The notes beneath the pieces are model-generated. The model saw only the letters and a list, made by a program, of their open reading frames with translations, did no database searches and had not been told where the DNA came from. A DNA stretch of 64,000 nt from Litoribaculum gwangyangense. GTDB taxonomy: Bacteria > Bacteroidota > Bacteroidia > Flavobacteriales > Flavobacteriaceae. Shown piece after piece: positions 17,853 through 29,100 of this stretch. Every line of letters starts with the position of its first letter. Position 1 is the stretch's first letter. Both the position numbers and the translations under genes were made by a program. The stretch lies in NCBI RefSeq assembly GCF_039543505.1, contig NZ_BAABJW010000004.1, forward strand, positions 1 through 64,000, in the 5' to 3' direction.

Positions 17853-18824
17853 ATGAAACAGATCGTTTTAGTTTGTTTTTTGGCTTTCGCGCTTAGCTCT
17901 TGTAAAAAACAAGGCAGTGTACAAACACTTTATTTGGCGCACACGCTACCTCAAACACATCCAGTACATAAAGGTATTTTGGAGTTTAAAAAAGCTTTAA
18001 ATGAAAAATCTAATGGTAAAATGGATGTAAGAATATTTCCTGATGGGCAGTTAGGTTCAGAGCGTGAAGTACTTGAGCTATTACAAATTGGGAGTGTAGC
18101 AGTCACTAAGGTTAGCGCTGCGACCTTATCTAATTTTGTGCCAGAATATCATGTTTTAGGGGTCCCTTATTTATTTCGCGATAAGCAACATCAATTTGAG
18201 GTATTAGAGGGTGAAGTCGGTAAGTCTATTTTGGAAAAAGGAAGTAAATTTTGGTTAAGAGGACTTTGTTATTACGATGCGGGCAGCCGGAGTTTTTATA
18301 CGGCCAATAAAGCCATAAGAACCCCTGAGGATTTAAAGGGATTAAAAATTAGGGTTATGAACAATCAAATGGCTATAAATATGGTTAATGCTCTGGGAGG
18401 CTCACCAACACCAATGGCTTATGGTGAGTTGTATACAGCCATTCAGCAAGGAGTAGTGGATGGTGCAGAGAACAATCCACCGTCATTTGTATCGTCAAAT
18501 CATCATGAAATCAGTAAATATTTTACCATAGATGAACACTCGTCTGTGCCGGATGTACTATTAATAGGAACCAAATTTTGGGATAAATTATCTAATCAAG
18601 AAAGACAATGGGTTCAAGAGGCTGCAGACGAATCTGCTAAGGCACAAAAAATATTTTGGCAAGAGTCTGTTGAAGAATCTATGGAAATTGCTAAGAAATT
18701 TGGTGTTGAGATTATTATACCAGAAAAATCGTTATTTCAAGATAAATCTAAATCGGTATTGGAAGATTTTTTAAAAGATTTTCCAGAAATGACCGATATT
18801 GTAACTAAGATAAATAAACAATAA
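17853..18824 (+). CDS. TRAP transporter substrate-binding protein (DctP family), uronate type
   Basis: I chose the ATG at 17853 (323 residues), 4 nt after uxaC. It starts with a lipoprotein signal (MKQIVLVCFLAFALSSC), whereas the longer frame would overlap uxaC. DctP-family motifs are SNGKMDVRIFPDGQLGSERE, the substrate-carboxylate Arg region LKGLKIRVMNN, and GVVDGAENNPPSF. The YYDAGSRSFYT and GAENNPPSF segments resemble sugar-acid-binding members rather than C4-dicarboxylate ones. It is expected to bind a uronate in the periplasm and pass it to the two membrane subunits that follow. The gene context of kduI, kduD and uxaC agrees with this. Confidence 0.92.
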   Translation: MKQIVLVCFLAFALSSCKKQGSVQTLYLAHTLPQTHPVHKGILEFKKALNEKSNGKMDVRIFPDGQLGSEREVLELLQIGSVAVTKVSAATLSNFVPEYHVLGVPYLFRDKQHQFEVLEGEVGKSILEKGSKFWLRGLCYYDAGSRSFYTANKAIRTPEDLKGLKIRVMNNQMAINMVNALGGSPTPMAYGELYTAIQQGVVDGAENNPPSFVSSNHHEISKYFTIDEHSSVPDVLLIGTKFWDKLSNQERQWVQEAADESAKAQKIFWQESVEESMEIAKKFGVEIIIPEKSLFQDKSKSVLEDFLKDFPEMTDIVTKINKQ

Positions 18825-18826
18825 TT

Positions 18827-19318
18827 ATGAAAATTGCTAATATTTTTTTTAATAAAGCCTGCAAAATCATGGAGATTTTCTTGGTTGTTATTTTCGGGTT
18901 ATTAGTTGTCGATGTTCTAAGTCAGGTATTTTCAAGGTATCTTCTAAATACATCATTTGCTTTTACTGAAGAGGTAGCCAGATTTTCACTTATTTGGCTA
19001 TCAATTCTTGGGGCTGCCTATTTGAATGCCAAACGGTTGCATTTAACAATGGATTTTTTGTACCAAAAATTCTCAGAAAAGAATAAAAAAAGAGCATTAC
19101 TATTTACAGAGGTATGCATTTTTACTTTTGCTTTAATAGTTATGGTGATAGGGGGTTTTAATTTAGTTTACATTTGTTTAAATCTAAATCAGCTTTCTGG
19201 AACTTTAGAAATACCCCTTGGCTATATTTATGCCATTCTTCCCATTAGTGGTTTACTAATTATGTGGTTTTCTGTTTACCATTTTTTTAAAATTAAAGCT
19301 AACCAAATAAACGAATAA
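18827..19318 (+). CDS. TRAP transporter small membrane subunit (DctQ family)
   Basis: The 163-residue protein has four hydrophobic helices and the DctQ pattern VFSRYLLNTSFAFTEEVARFSLIWLSILGAA at its centre (residues about 36-66). It starts 2 nt after the binding-protein stop and ends 2 nt before the large subunit. This is the usual P-Q-M order for a sodium-driven TRAP importer. Confidence 0.93.
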   Translation: MKIANIFFNKACKIMEIFLVVIFGLLVVDVLSQVFSRYLLNTSFAFTEEVARFSLIWLSILGAAYLNAKRLHLTMDFLYQKFSEKNKKRALLFTEVCIFTFALIVMVIGGFNLVYICLNLNQLSGTLEIPLGYIYAILPISGLLIMWFSVYHFFKIKANQINE

Positions 19319-19320
19319 TC

Positions 19321-20625
19321 ATGAGTATAGAAGTAATAAGTATTATTGTTTTATTTGCTAGCTTTTTTATTTTATTGTTGCTTAAAGTACCTGTTGCATA
19401 TAGTATTGGTATTTCCACAACGCTTAGTTTATTATTAAACATTGACAGATTACCAGGGTTAACTACTATTGCCCAACGCATGACAACGGGAATAGATAGT
19501 TTTGCGCTTTTAGCCATACCCTTTTTTGTATTAGCCGGAGAGATAATGAAACGAGGCGGAATCGCCAATAGACTCATTAATTTTGCTAAATCATTAGTTG
19601 CTAGTTTGCCAGGAGGTTTGGCTTATGTAAATGTTCTAGCTTCTATGTTGTTTGGAGCTATTTCTGGTTCAGCTATCGCTGCAACCTCTGCCATAGGTAG
19701 TATCATGACAGATAGAATGGAGGAAGAAGGTTATCCAAGAGAATTTAGTGCTTCTGTAAATATTACATCCTCGACAACCGGTTTGTTGATACCACCTAGC
19801 AATATACTTATAGTTTACGCTTTAGCCAGTGGTGGAACGGCATCAGTTGCTGCTTTATTTGTAGCAGGTTATTTACCCGGTATTTTATTAGGTTTTGCCA
19901 TTATGGGGTATATTGCCTTTGTAGCGATTACTAGGGGATTTGTTAAGGGCGAACGTGCACCTTTATCACTTATTTGGAAATATTTTAGGAAAGCCTTTTT
20001 TAGTCTTTTAATGTTAGTAATAGTCGTAGGTGGTATTGTTGCTGGAATTTTCACAGCTACTGAGGCATCTGCGATTGCCGTTTTATATGCGGCAATTTTA
20101 GCACTTATTTATGGCGATATTTCTACAAAAGATTTTCCTGAAATATTATTGACGAGTGCAAAAACAACAGCAGTAGTTATGTTCTTAATTTGTACATCTA
20201 TGGCCATGTCTTGGTTGTTTTCTTTTGAGGGTATACCAGAGCTAATTAGTAGTTTTTTATTAGAGCAATTCAGTAATAAAATCGTAATATTTCTAGTGAT
20301 TAATTTAGTGTTACTAATTATTGGCACGTTTATGGATATGACGCCAGCGGTACTCATTTTCACACCCATATTTTTACCAGTTGTGGTTGCTTTGGGCATG
20401 GATCCTGTACATTTTGGGATTGTGTTAGTACTTAATTTGTGTATTGGCTTATGTACACCTCCTGTGGGTACCATCCTTTTTGTTGGTAGTGGTGTAGCGA
20501 ACGTTTCTGTATCTCAAGTTGTAAAACCATTAATACCGTTTTTGTTAATAATGGTATTAGTCCTTTTAATAATAACTTACATTCCCCAAATATCTATGTG
20601 GTTGCCTGGGTTATTTGATTTGTAG
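19321..20625 (+). CDS. TRAP transporter large membrane subunit (DctM family)
   Basis: The 434-residue subunit has about 12 hydrophobic segments. Typical DctM motifs are LLAIPFFVLAGEIMKRGGIANRL, MLFGAISGSAIAATSAIGSI, ITSSTTGLLIPPSNILIVYA and LCIGLCTPPVGTILFVG. It forms the Na+-coupled permease with the small subunit. It is the last gene of the uronate operon, and no strong terminator follows. A short GCCAT/ATGGC hairpin around 20655-20680 lacks a T run. Confidence 0.95.
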   Translation: MSIEVISIIVLFASFFILLLLKVPVAYSIGISTTLSLLLNIDRLPGLTTIAQRMTTGIDSFALLAIPFFVLAGEIMKRGGIANRLINFAKSLVASLPGGLAYVNVLASMLFGAISGSAIAATSAIGSIMTDRMEEEGYPREFSASVNITSSTTGLLIPPSNILIVYALASGGTASVAALFVAGYLPGILLGFAIMGYIAFVAITRGFVKGERAPLSLIWKYFRKAFFSLLMLVIVVGGIVAGIFTATEASAIAVLYAAILALIYGDISTKDFPEILLTSAKTTAVVMFLICTSMAMSWLFSFEGIPELISSFLLEQFSNKIVIFLVINLVLLIIGTFMDMTPAVLIFTPIFLPVVVALGMDPVHFGIVLVLNLCIGLCTPPVGTILFVGSGVANVSVSQVVKPLIPFLLIMVLVLLIITYIPQISMWLPGLFDL

Positions 20626-20951
20626 TAAACCCTTATTTTATCTATTTTAACCAAGGTGGCCATGTTTATATGAATATGGCATGATATTTAATTTGGGAAT
20701 ATTTTGTTTTCCCCCTAGTTTTATACATACTATTGTATCATTATATAGCGCAAAAAATAAATATGAATAAAAATGGGCGCAATCTACAAAACAACTCAAT
20801 ATCTTAGGAAGATACTTTAAATCATAGTACCTGGCAAAAAATTAAAATTGCAAACTTTCTTTACATTTTTCATGTTAAATTTAATAGTTGCGTATTTGTT
20901 AAGTTATTCTTAAATTTTTTTTATCAAATTACAACAAAATTTAAGTTTAAC
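20626..20951 (+). other. Gene-free stretch before the first SusC gene
   Basis: This 326-nt part of the gap has no ORF of note. It contains one weak hairpin (about 20655-20680, GCCAT with ATGGC) and AT-rich sequence. I see no RNA gene. The SusC promoter site starts at 20952. Confidence 0.6.
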
Positions 20952-20995
20952 AGGATAGCACAGGATACAGTTGCTTCACCTTATTTGTAAAATTG
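20952..20995 (+). promoter_or_regulatory. PUL direct-repeat site 3 with -7 element (SusCD operon)
   Basis: Half-sites AGGAT at 20952-20956 and 20962-20966, each preceded by AC, form a near-perfect direct repeat. TAAAATTG at 20988-20995 matches five of the six fixed positions of TAnnTTTG, 21 nt after the second half. The SusC start is about 88 nt downstream. Confidence 0.82.
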
Positions 20996-21083
20996 TTAAA
21001 ATATTGTGAAGATTTTTATGTTTTCTGCTTATCCTAGCAATATTTAATGTTACTAAATAAAACGTTAAAACTTAGAATCAATT

Positions 21084-24000
21084 ATGAAACAAAAATTTAA
21101 CAGAAAATTTTCTGTCTTTGGCTGGTTACTGTTATTTGTACTAGTATGCTCCAGCTTTACTAGTGGTGGTTTGCATGCACAAGAAAAGATTTCAGGTACT
21201 GTTACTGGGCCTGGTGGTATTCCAATACCGGGGGTAAACGTTGTACAAAAAGCTACTAACAATGGTGCGGTAACCGATTTTGATGGAAACTATACCATAA
21301 CTTTAAGGGCAGGGGATAAAACCCTATCCTTTTCTTACATTGGTTATGTAACTAAAGAAATTGATGTGAGCGGCAAGAGCCAAGTAAATGTTGAACTGGT
21401 AGAAGATGTTCAAAGTTTAAGCGAAGTAGTCGTAATAGGTTATGGAGCTCAGAAGAAAGAAAGTGTTGTAGGCGCCATAGGTCAAATAAAGGGCGAGGAC
21501 TTGCAAGAATTAACCATGGGTATTACTAATGTACAGGAAGCGCTTCAAGGGCAATTGCCAGGTGTTACGACCATTCAAGCTAGTGGTGTTCCAGGACGTG
21601 ACGATGTACAGATTTTTATTCGTGGTCAGGCCTCTTGGAATGGTTCTGGACAACCGTTAATACTTGTAGATGGTGTGGAAAGAAGTATTACTAATATTGA
21701 TTTTAATGATATTGAGAATCTTTCGGTTCTTAAAGATGCCTCTGCTACAGCAGTTTTTGGTGTGCAAGGTGCAAATGGAGTTATTTTAATTACCACAAAA
21801 CGAGGGCAAAAAGGTAAAGCTCAATTGTCATTACAGGCCAATACAACTTTTAAGTTTGTTTCCAAATTGCCTGAAAAGCTAGATACCTATGATGCTATAC
21901 TAGAAGCAAACTCATCCATTATGCGCGAACTAGCTCAATTTGAAGATTCTTGGAACAGGATTCGTCCTTTAGCTATTGCCGATAGATATCGCAACCCAGC
22001 AAACGAGCAGGAAAGATTAATATATCCTAATGTGAACTGGAGGGATGTGCTGTTAAAAGATTTTGCTCAAGACTATCGTGTTAACTTAAGCGTAAGAGGG
22101 GGAAATAATAAATCTAAATATTTTGCCAGTTTAGCATACCAAAAAGAAACGGATATTTTTGATGGTAAAAGTTTCGATAATGGAAAAGGATATGAAAGTG
22201 AGTTTAGCTACGACAGATTTAACTTCCGTAGTAATATCGATTTTGATCTTACAAACACAACAGAACTTTCTGTAAATCTAGGTGGTTTTTATGCTATTCA
22301 GGTAACGCCAGGTAACTTAAATTTGGTTACAAACGCCATTTATGAGCTAGCTCCAAATGCCTACAACCCCATTTTTCCAGATGGTTTCTATGGTAGAGAT
22401 AATGGTGATGTTTTCGCAAATACCAACCCTTTAGTAACTTTAACTAATACAGGTTACACAACTGATAGAAATTTCACAATTAATAGCGATTTTATTTTAA
22501 AACAAAATTTAGATTTTATAACTAAAGGTCTAAAATTACAAGCACGATTTTCATTGGATAATTACTCTTCAAGTCGCCAGCAGTTAAGTGATCCAGGGGG
22601 TGGAGGTCAAGAAAATGTTTTTTACCGGGTGTATAACGAATTTTTCGAAGAGCGTATTGAGTCCCCGGATGGTGTCAATGATTTTGCTTTTAGACCAACT
22701 CCATGGACCCTTGGTGCAGAAAGTATTCAAAACGGTTCAATTCGTTCTAATTTATTATATGATTTTTCGCTTAATTACGCTAATACCTTTGCAGAGAAAC
22801 ATTCGGTTACAGGATTGGCATTGGTTAGACGTCAAGAACGTGGTGTGGCTAATGATTTTTCTATCTTCCGTGAAGATTGGGTAGGTAGGGTAACTTACGA
22901 CTACGATAAAAGGTATTTCTTGGATATCAGTGGTGCTTACAATGGTTCTGAGAAGTATGGTCCTGGGTACCGTTTTGATCTTTTCCCTGCCGCAGCAGCG
23001 GGTTGGACGGTCTCTAACGAGTCATTTATGAGTAACGTGGATTGGGTGAATCTACTTAAATTTAGAGGTTCCTACGGAAAAATTGGTGACGATCAAGGAG
23101 GAAATAGATTTGAATATCAACCCATCTGGAACATTGGTGGTGGGGCATTTATAAACCCTAATAACTCTGGTGAGCGCTCAGGATATGTGTTTTATAGTGA
23201 GGGGAATGTAGGTAATGCCGATTTGCGCTGGGAAACGGCCATAAAATATAATATTGGTGCAGAAATTGGCTTGTTTAAGAATGCCATTTCTGCAGAACTA
23301 GACTTTTTTGGAGAAGATCGTAGCGATATTTTAATACCGAGTACTCAAAGAGCGGTACCAGATTGGTTTGGTGCTAGCCCTCCTGCATTTAATAGAGGTA
23401 AAGTTGAGGTACGAGGCTTTGAGATAGTTTTAAGTGCTAATCATACCTTTGGTAATGGGTTGAATATTTTTGGTAATTTTAATTATACACAAGCTAAAGA
23501 TCTTGTCATAGACAGAGAGGATCCAGAACTTCGTCCGTTTTACCAAAAAGCGGCTGGTTATCCTATTGGTCAACCAAGATCAGCTATTCCTGCAGGTATT
23601 AATGGTAGTTTGGATGATTTGTATAGTTCAACACCATTGGTTAATGGGCAAGATTTTATACGAACTGGATATTATAATTTGGTAGATTTTGACGGAGACG
23701 GTGTTTATAATGGTGCTTTTGATAATGTGCCCTTTGGTTATCCAGTGCGTCCTCAAAGAACTTGGGGGGCTACCGTAGGTGCCAGATATAAAGGATGGAA
23801 TTTATCTGTACAGTTCTATGGTACCCAAAATGTAAATAGAAGTTATGCTAGTAGAACTTTTAGTAATCAAATTGATACGTTTTTTACGCATGAGTTAGGC
23901 TACTGGACTGTAGACAACCCTTCTGGTACAAGAACACAGCCAACTTACTCTTTTACACAAGGTGCTACGGATCCTAGATCAAACTTTTGGGATGGGTCAT

Positions 24001-24227
24001 TAACAAGATTGAGAACGGTAGCTTTGAGTTATAAAGTGCCGAAAGAAACCTGTGAAAAATTAGGTCTTAAAGCGTTAACTTTTTTAGCTAATGGTAACAA
24101 CTTGTTCTTATGGACAGATTTGCCAGATGATAGGGAATTTAATGGTAGTCTAACTGCAGATTCTAGTTTTAGAGGAGATTATCCTAATTTGGCAAGATTT
24201 AACTTCGGTTTCAATATAGATTTTTAA
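21084..24227 (+). CDS. SusC-family TonB-dependent outer-membrane transporter 1
   Basis: The 1047-residue protein imports oligosaccharides across the outer membrane with its SusD lid. In order it has a signal peptide ending near residue 33 (HAQ), a carboxypeptidase-like domain (ISGTVTGPGGIPIPGVNV to about residue 110), the TonB-box-like LSEVVVIGYGAQKKESVVGA, a plug domain (DVQIFIRGQASWNG, ILVDGVERSI, ATAVFGVQGANGVILITTKRG) and a C-terminal barrel ending in FNFGFNIDF with a final Phe. It is the first gene of the SusC-SusD-SusC-SusD-lipoprotein operon under site 3. In this locus the substrate should be ulvan oligosaccharides. Confidence 0.95.
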   Translation: MKQKFNRKFSVFGWLLLFVLVCSSFTSGGLHAQEKISGTVTGPGGIPIPGVNVVQKATNNGAVTDFDGNYTITLRAGDKTLSFSYIGYVTKEIDVSGKSQVNVELVEDVQSLSEVVVIGYGAQKKESVVGAIGQIKGEDLQELTMGITNVQEALQGQLPGVTTIQASGVPGRDDVQIFIRGQASWNGSGQPLILVDGVERSITNIDFNDIENLSVLKDASATAVFGVQGANGVILITTKRGQKGKAQLSLQANTTFKFVSKLPEKLDTYDAILEANSSIMRELAQFEDSWNRIRPLAIADRYRNPANEQERLIYPNVNWRDVLLKDFAQDYRVNLSVRGGNNKSKYFASLAYQKETDIFDGKSFDNGKGYESEFSYDRFNFRSNIDFDLTNTTELSVNLGGFYAIQVTPGNLNLVTNAIYELAPNAYNPIFPDGFYGRDNGDVFANTNPLVTLTNTGYTTDRNFTINSDFILKQNLDFITKGLKLQARFSLDNYSSSRQQLSDPGGGGQENVFYRVYNEFFEERIESPDGVNDFAFRPTPWTLGAESIQNGSIRSNLLYDFSLNYANTFAEKHSVTGLALVRRQERGVANDFSIFREDWVGRVTYDYDKRYFLDISGAYNGSEKYGPGYRFDLFPAAAAGWTVSNESFMSNVDWVNLLKFRGSYGKIGDDQGGNRFEYQPIWNIGGGAFINPNNSGERSGYVFYSEGNVGNADLRWETAIKYNIGAEIGLFKNAISAELDFFGEDRSDILIPSTQRAVPDWFGASPPAFNRGKVEVRGFEIVLSANHTFGNGLNIFGNFNYTQAKDLVIDREDPELRPFYQKAAGYPIGQPRSAIPAGINGSLDDLYSSTPLVNGQDFIRTGYYNLVDFDGDGVYNGAFDNVPFGYPVRPQRTWGATVGARYKGWNLSVQFYGTQNVNRSYASRTFSNQIDTFFTHELGYWTVDNPSGTRTQPTYSFTQGATDPRSNFWDGSLTRLRTVALSYKVPKETCEKLGLKALTFLANGNNLFLWTDLPDDREFNGSLTADSSFRGDYPNLARFNFGFNIDF

Positions 24228-24232
24228 AAAAA

Positions 24233-26143
24233 ATGAGAATTATGAAAAATTTAAGAATAAAAATGGTTTTACTTCTAGGTATGCTATTGGCATTTGCCTG
24301 CGAAGATTATCTGGATATAGCCCCAGAAGCTGAAATTGATATAAACGATGTGTTTGCCACTTTTGAAACTTCCCAGGGCTTTGTGGAGGAAATGTATAAT
24401 TTGGTGGTAGATTATGGTACAAATGGTTGGAGTTTTCAGGACTATATATACGGTGATGACGGTTACAATACGCAAGCCTTTAAATTTAGCACTCAGTTAG
24501 ATCGTGGTGAATTAAATCGTTGGATTGGTAATAGCTTAAGTTACTTGCATCAAAATAATAGGTTTCAAACCGGTTCAAATAATGGAACTCTAGGGAGCAC
24601 TAATGAAGAACAAGGTCGAGGTAGACCAAAAGTATGGAATGCTAGTATGCGTGGTATTCGTAAAGCAAATGTAGTGATTGCCAACGAAGATTTAATGGTA
24701 GGATTAACTCAACAAGAAAAGAATGTTATTTTAGGGCAGGCTTACTTTTTTAGAGCGTTCTTTCATAATGAGGTTATGAAATTTTGGGGACGTTTCCCCC
24801 ACATTACTGAAGTTTTCACGGGTGCAATTACTACGCCCCGTCCAGAAACCTATAAAGAAGTGGCGTTGGCTGTAAACGAGGATTACAAAAAAGCTATTGA
24901 ATTATTACCGGTAGATTGGGATGATGAACCTTATGGACAAAGAACACTAGGCGATAATGCTGGTAGAGTCACAAAAGGTGCTGCTTATGCATTTCAAGGC
25001 AAAAACTTACTGTTAGCAGCAAGTCCGTTAATGTTTTTTAACAATGCGCCCGGCATTGATACCTATACTTATGATACAGAACTGGCTGCCATGGCCGTTG
25101 ATGCTTTTGCAGAAGTATTAAAACTTGATGAAGCTGGTGAATATGAATTGGCAGCAAACATGGAAGATTATAAGAAGGTATTATGGAATACTCCTAGAAA
25201 TACTTGGCCAGCTTTAGTTCCAGAAGCTAAAGAATTAATTTTTGCTGGTTCAGCAGGCTCCCATGTAGGCTCTACCTCTAGCTTTATGGCTACAGGTATG
25301 CCAAGGCCTATTGCTGCTACAGGTACACAATGTACTAGTGCCACCCATAATTTCATACATCAAAATTTTGGAATGGCCAATGGGTTATCTATTGAAGATG
25401 ACTTAAGTGGAGTTTATGGTACACCATTGTACGACCCGAATAGACCGTTCGACAATAGAGACCCTCGCTTTTATGCATGGATTTTTGCAGATCGTGATGT
25501 TCTTGGAACTAGAGCAGGTATACCTGCAGTTAATAGAATAATGCAGTTATATTCTGATGATGGCACTGGATCGAGTGGTGCACATCGCGACAGGAATAAT
25601 TATTCATTTACTGGATATATGTTCAAGAAGTTTTATCCAGAAATTAATGGTGAATATCATTCCCAAAGAGGTAATAATATTATTGGAAGGTTTACAGGAA
25701 TACGTTTACACATGAGGTTAACAGATGTATATTTGATGTATGCAGAGGCACTACATGTTTCTAGAGGAGCAACTACAGCTCCAAGTTCTTATCCTTTAAC
25801 CGCAGAACAAGCTATCAATAAATTTAGAGATAGAGCTGGGATACCTGGGGTACATCCTGCCATTGTTGCAGACAATAAAAAATTTATGGACGAGCTAAGA
25901 CGAGAAAGATCTGTAGAATTATCTTATGAAGCACACAGATGGGTTGATATACGCCGTTGGGGAGTGGCCCACGAGGATAAATACAGAATTAAGACAGCAT
26001 TAAATTTTGATAAGGATTGGACCTTTTTTCAGGAAGCAGTACTTGTAGATAGGGTGTGTGAATACCCTAAGCACTATTGGTTACCTTTTGAACAAAACCA
26101 AACACAGTTTTATGAAGGTTTCCCTCAAAATCCAGGATGGTAA
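24233..26143 (+). CDS. SusD-family surface glycan-binding lipoprotein 1
   Basis: The 636-residue SusD-like lipoprotein caps the preceding SusC. The signal ends in the lipobox LAFAC followed by EDYLDIAPE, the classic SusD start. ATG codons at 24233 and 24242 are both possible; the second gives a more standard MKNLRIK start. The internal motif GQAYFFRAFFHNEVMKFWGRFP (TPR helices) and the C-terminal RDRAGIPGV, RRERSVELSYEAHRWVDIRRWG and HYWLPFEQNQ are family hallmarks. It follows SusC by 5 nt. Confidence 0.95.
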   Translation: MRIMKNLRIKMVLLLGMLLAFACEDYLDIAPEAEIDINDVFATFETSQGFVEEMYNLVVDYGTNGWSFQDYIYGDDGYNTQAFKFSTQLDRGELNRWIGNSLSYLHQNNRFQTGSNNGTLGSTNEEQGRGRPKVWNASMRGIRKANVVIANEDLMVGLTQQEKNVILGQAYFFRAFFHNEVMKFWGRFPHITEVFTGAITTPRPETYKEVALAVNEDYKKAIELLPVDWDDEPYGQRTLGDNAGRVTKGAAYAFQGKNLLLAASPLMFFNNAPGIDTYTYDTELAAMAVDAFAEVLKLDEAGEYELAANMEDYKKVLWNTPRNTWPALVPEAKELIFAGSAGSHVGSTSSFMATGMPRPIAATGTQCTSATHNFIHQNFGMANGLSIEDDLSGVYGTPLYDPNRPFDNRDPRFYAWIFADRDVLGTRAGIPAVNRIMQLYSDDGTGSSGAHRDRNNYSFTGYMFKKFYPEINGEYHSQRGNNIIGRFTGIRLHMRLTDVYLMYAEALHVSRGATTAPSSYPLTAEQAINKFRDRAGIPGVHPAIVADNKKFMDELRRERSVELSYEAHRWVDIRRWGVAHEDKYRIKTALNFDKDWTFFQEAVLVDRVCEYPKHYWLPFEQNQTQFYEGFPQNPGW

Positions 26144-26192
26144 ATTTTGTGCAAATTTGTTTTAACTAATACTAAAAATTAAATAATTAAAA

Positions 26193-29100
26193 ATGAAGAT
26201 ATTTAAAATATATAGGTTGTATGCCCTCCTGTGCTTCACTATGCTGTGCTTTTGTGTTATGGCTACAGCACAATCTAAAGTTACAGAGATATCAGCAACC
26301 GTGGTTGATGAACAAGGCAACCCTTTAAGTGGGGTTAAAATTTACGGTCCAAGTGGGTCTCGAGCATCTACCAATGTGAATGGGGTATTTAATATTAGCC
26401 TACCTAACGATGAAACGGTAATTATTGAGAAAAAAGGATACGAGTCACAATTTTTTAGTTTGTCTACTTTGGCAGGTAATATTACTATTTCTCTTGTGAA
26501 GTCTAATTTTCTTGCTTCAGAAGATGATGAAATAAAAATGGGCATATTAACTAGGGATCGACGTGATATCGTAGGTTCTGCTTCATCGGTTAACACTAAA
26601 GATCGTTTAACTTACGATAATACACAATTTGTTCGAGATTATATTACTGGTTTAATACCAGGAGTAAGAGGTTCATCCAGTATAAGAGGTATTGGCAATG
26701 CGCTTTTTGTGATTGATGGTGTTTTTGGGCGTGATCCAAACGTATTAAATATGGAAGAGGTCGAGCAAATAACCGTTCTTAAAGATGCCAATGCAGTGGC
26801 ACTGTATGGCAGTCAAGGACAAAATGGGGTTATTATTATAAACACGAAACGTGGTAAAATAAATAAGAAAGAAGTAAACGTGAATGTGCGTTCTGGTATT
26901 AGAACACCTTTAGCTTTGCCTAATTATTTAGATGGTGCTACTTACATGGAATTATTTAATGAAGCTCAACTTAACGACGGTACTGATCCATCATTATTGC
27001 GTTTTTCTTCAGATCAAATTCAAAATACAAGAAGTGGATTAGATCCGATTTCTTTTCCAGATACTGACCTGCTTGATTTTATGCAGCCTTTTATTAGTAC
27101 CCATAATGTTATTGCAGAATTTTCTGGAGGTAATGATAAATCTCAATATTATGTAAATACGGGATGGCTTTATAACGAGGATTGGATAAACATAAACGAA
27201 GATATTAATGCCGGGACCAATCGCTTTAATGTACGAGGTAACATAGATTTTAAGGTTAACGACTGGATTACTAGTAGTATTGATGCTGTGGTGATTATAA
27301 GCACCGACAAAAGTGCTAGATCTAATTTATTAAGTGCAAATACTACATTTCTACCTTTTGAATATTCGCCATTAATACCTGTAAGTGCTTTAGACATAGA
27401 AAATAATCCAGATCTTGCAACCTTGTTTGCTGGTGCTACTGTTTTTGATGGTAATTTATTAGGTACAGCACAACAAGTTGGAGTGAATGCTCCTGTGGCA
27501 CGTGCTATAGCAGGGGGGTATCAAGATCAAGTCTTTCGTATAACACAGTTTAACAACGCCATAAATTTCGATCTTTCTGGAATTACCAAAGGCTTATCAG
27601 CTAAAACTTACATAAGTTTCGATTTTGCGGAATCCTACACGACATCCATACAAAATCAGTATAGAACTTATGCTATTACAGGTATTCAAGATGGTAAAAT
27701 AACAGGCTTGCAAGATTTTGGACAAGACAGAAGAGATTTACGTGAGAGTAATTCGTCTAATGGATTTGTATCACGCATTGGTACCTATGCATTGGTTAAT
27801 TATCAAAAAAGCTTTGGAAACCATTCTATAAATACCACTGCTTTAGGATATTACAATTCAGAAAGAAGAGCTGGTTCTATTCAAACAGATAGAGATACCC
27901 ACTTAGGTTTTCAGATGACCTATGATTTTAAGAAAAAATTATTTGTTGATTTTTCTAGTGCATATGCACACTCTATTAAATTACCAGAAGGTAATAGAGG
28001 AGGGTTTTCACCAACAGTTGGATTGGGATATATCATAAGTGAAGAACCCTTTTTAAAAGATAACGATTTTATAAATTACCTGAAACTTAAAGCTTCTGGA
28101 GGCGTAATTAAAACGGATAGAGGCATTGATGGTTACTATTTATATCAAGAAAACTATAATGACGGAGCTTCCTTTACTTGGGCAGATGGGTTATTCTCTA
28201 ATAGAAGACAAAACATTACCCAAAGTGAAAATCTCGATTTAGGATTTGAAGAACGAATAGATTTAAATATTGGATTTGAAAGTTATTTAATGAATTCATT
28301 ATGGTTGGAAGCCAATTATTTTAGAACTGAATTGGATAAGCAAGTAGGCTTTTTATTTGATATATATCCTTCATACTTCAATACGTTTAGACCGCGTAAT
28401 AATTTTAGTGCCAATTTATATACTGGTTTTGAATTGGGTTTAAATTTTAACAAAACCTTTAATGACCTTTCAATTGGTATAGGAGCCAACGTATTGTATA
28501 GCCAAACAGAGGCTTCAAAACGCTCAGAAATTAATGAGTTTGCTTACCAAAATAGACAGGGACTTGAGTTATCCACAATATTTGGATATGAAGATTTAGG
28601 GTTCTACTCTCAATCAGATTTTGTGGTTGATGGTAACGGTGATTTAGTTAGAGATTTCGAGGGGAATTTTATTTTAAATAATTTACCTATACCTAATTTT
28701 GGTGGCGTACAACCTGGAGATCTTAAATATGCTGATCAAAATGGGGATAATGTTATTGATCAAGATGACCAGATAGCTCTAGGTCAAGGTTCAAGCCCCT
28801 GGACGTATGGTATTAACTTAAATTTAAAATATAAAAGATTCAATTTGTTTGTGTTAGGTACTGGTCAAACAGGAGCGCTTGGTAATAAACTAACGGGTTT
28901 TAGTAATTACTTCAGCCCTAATGGAAATGATAAATACTCAGAAGTGGTATTAGGACGTTGGACACCGCAAACAGCTAGTTCAGCAACTTTCCCAAGATTA
29001 TCAGCAGGAGAAAATCAAAACAACTTCAGAACGTCTACGTTTTGGTTGTATGATAATAGCTTCTTTGAAATCAGCCGTGCGCAGTTAACGTATGAGTTCA

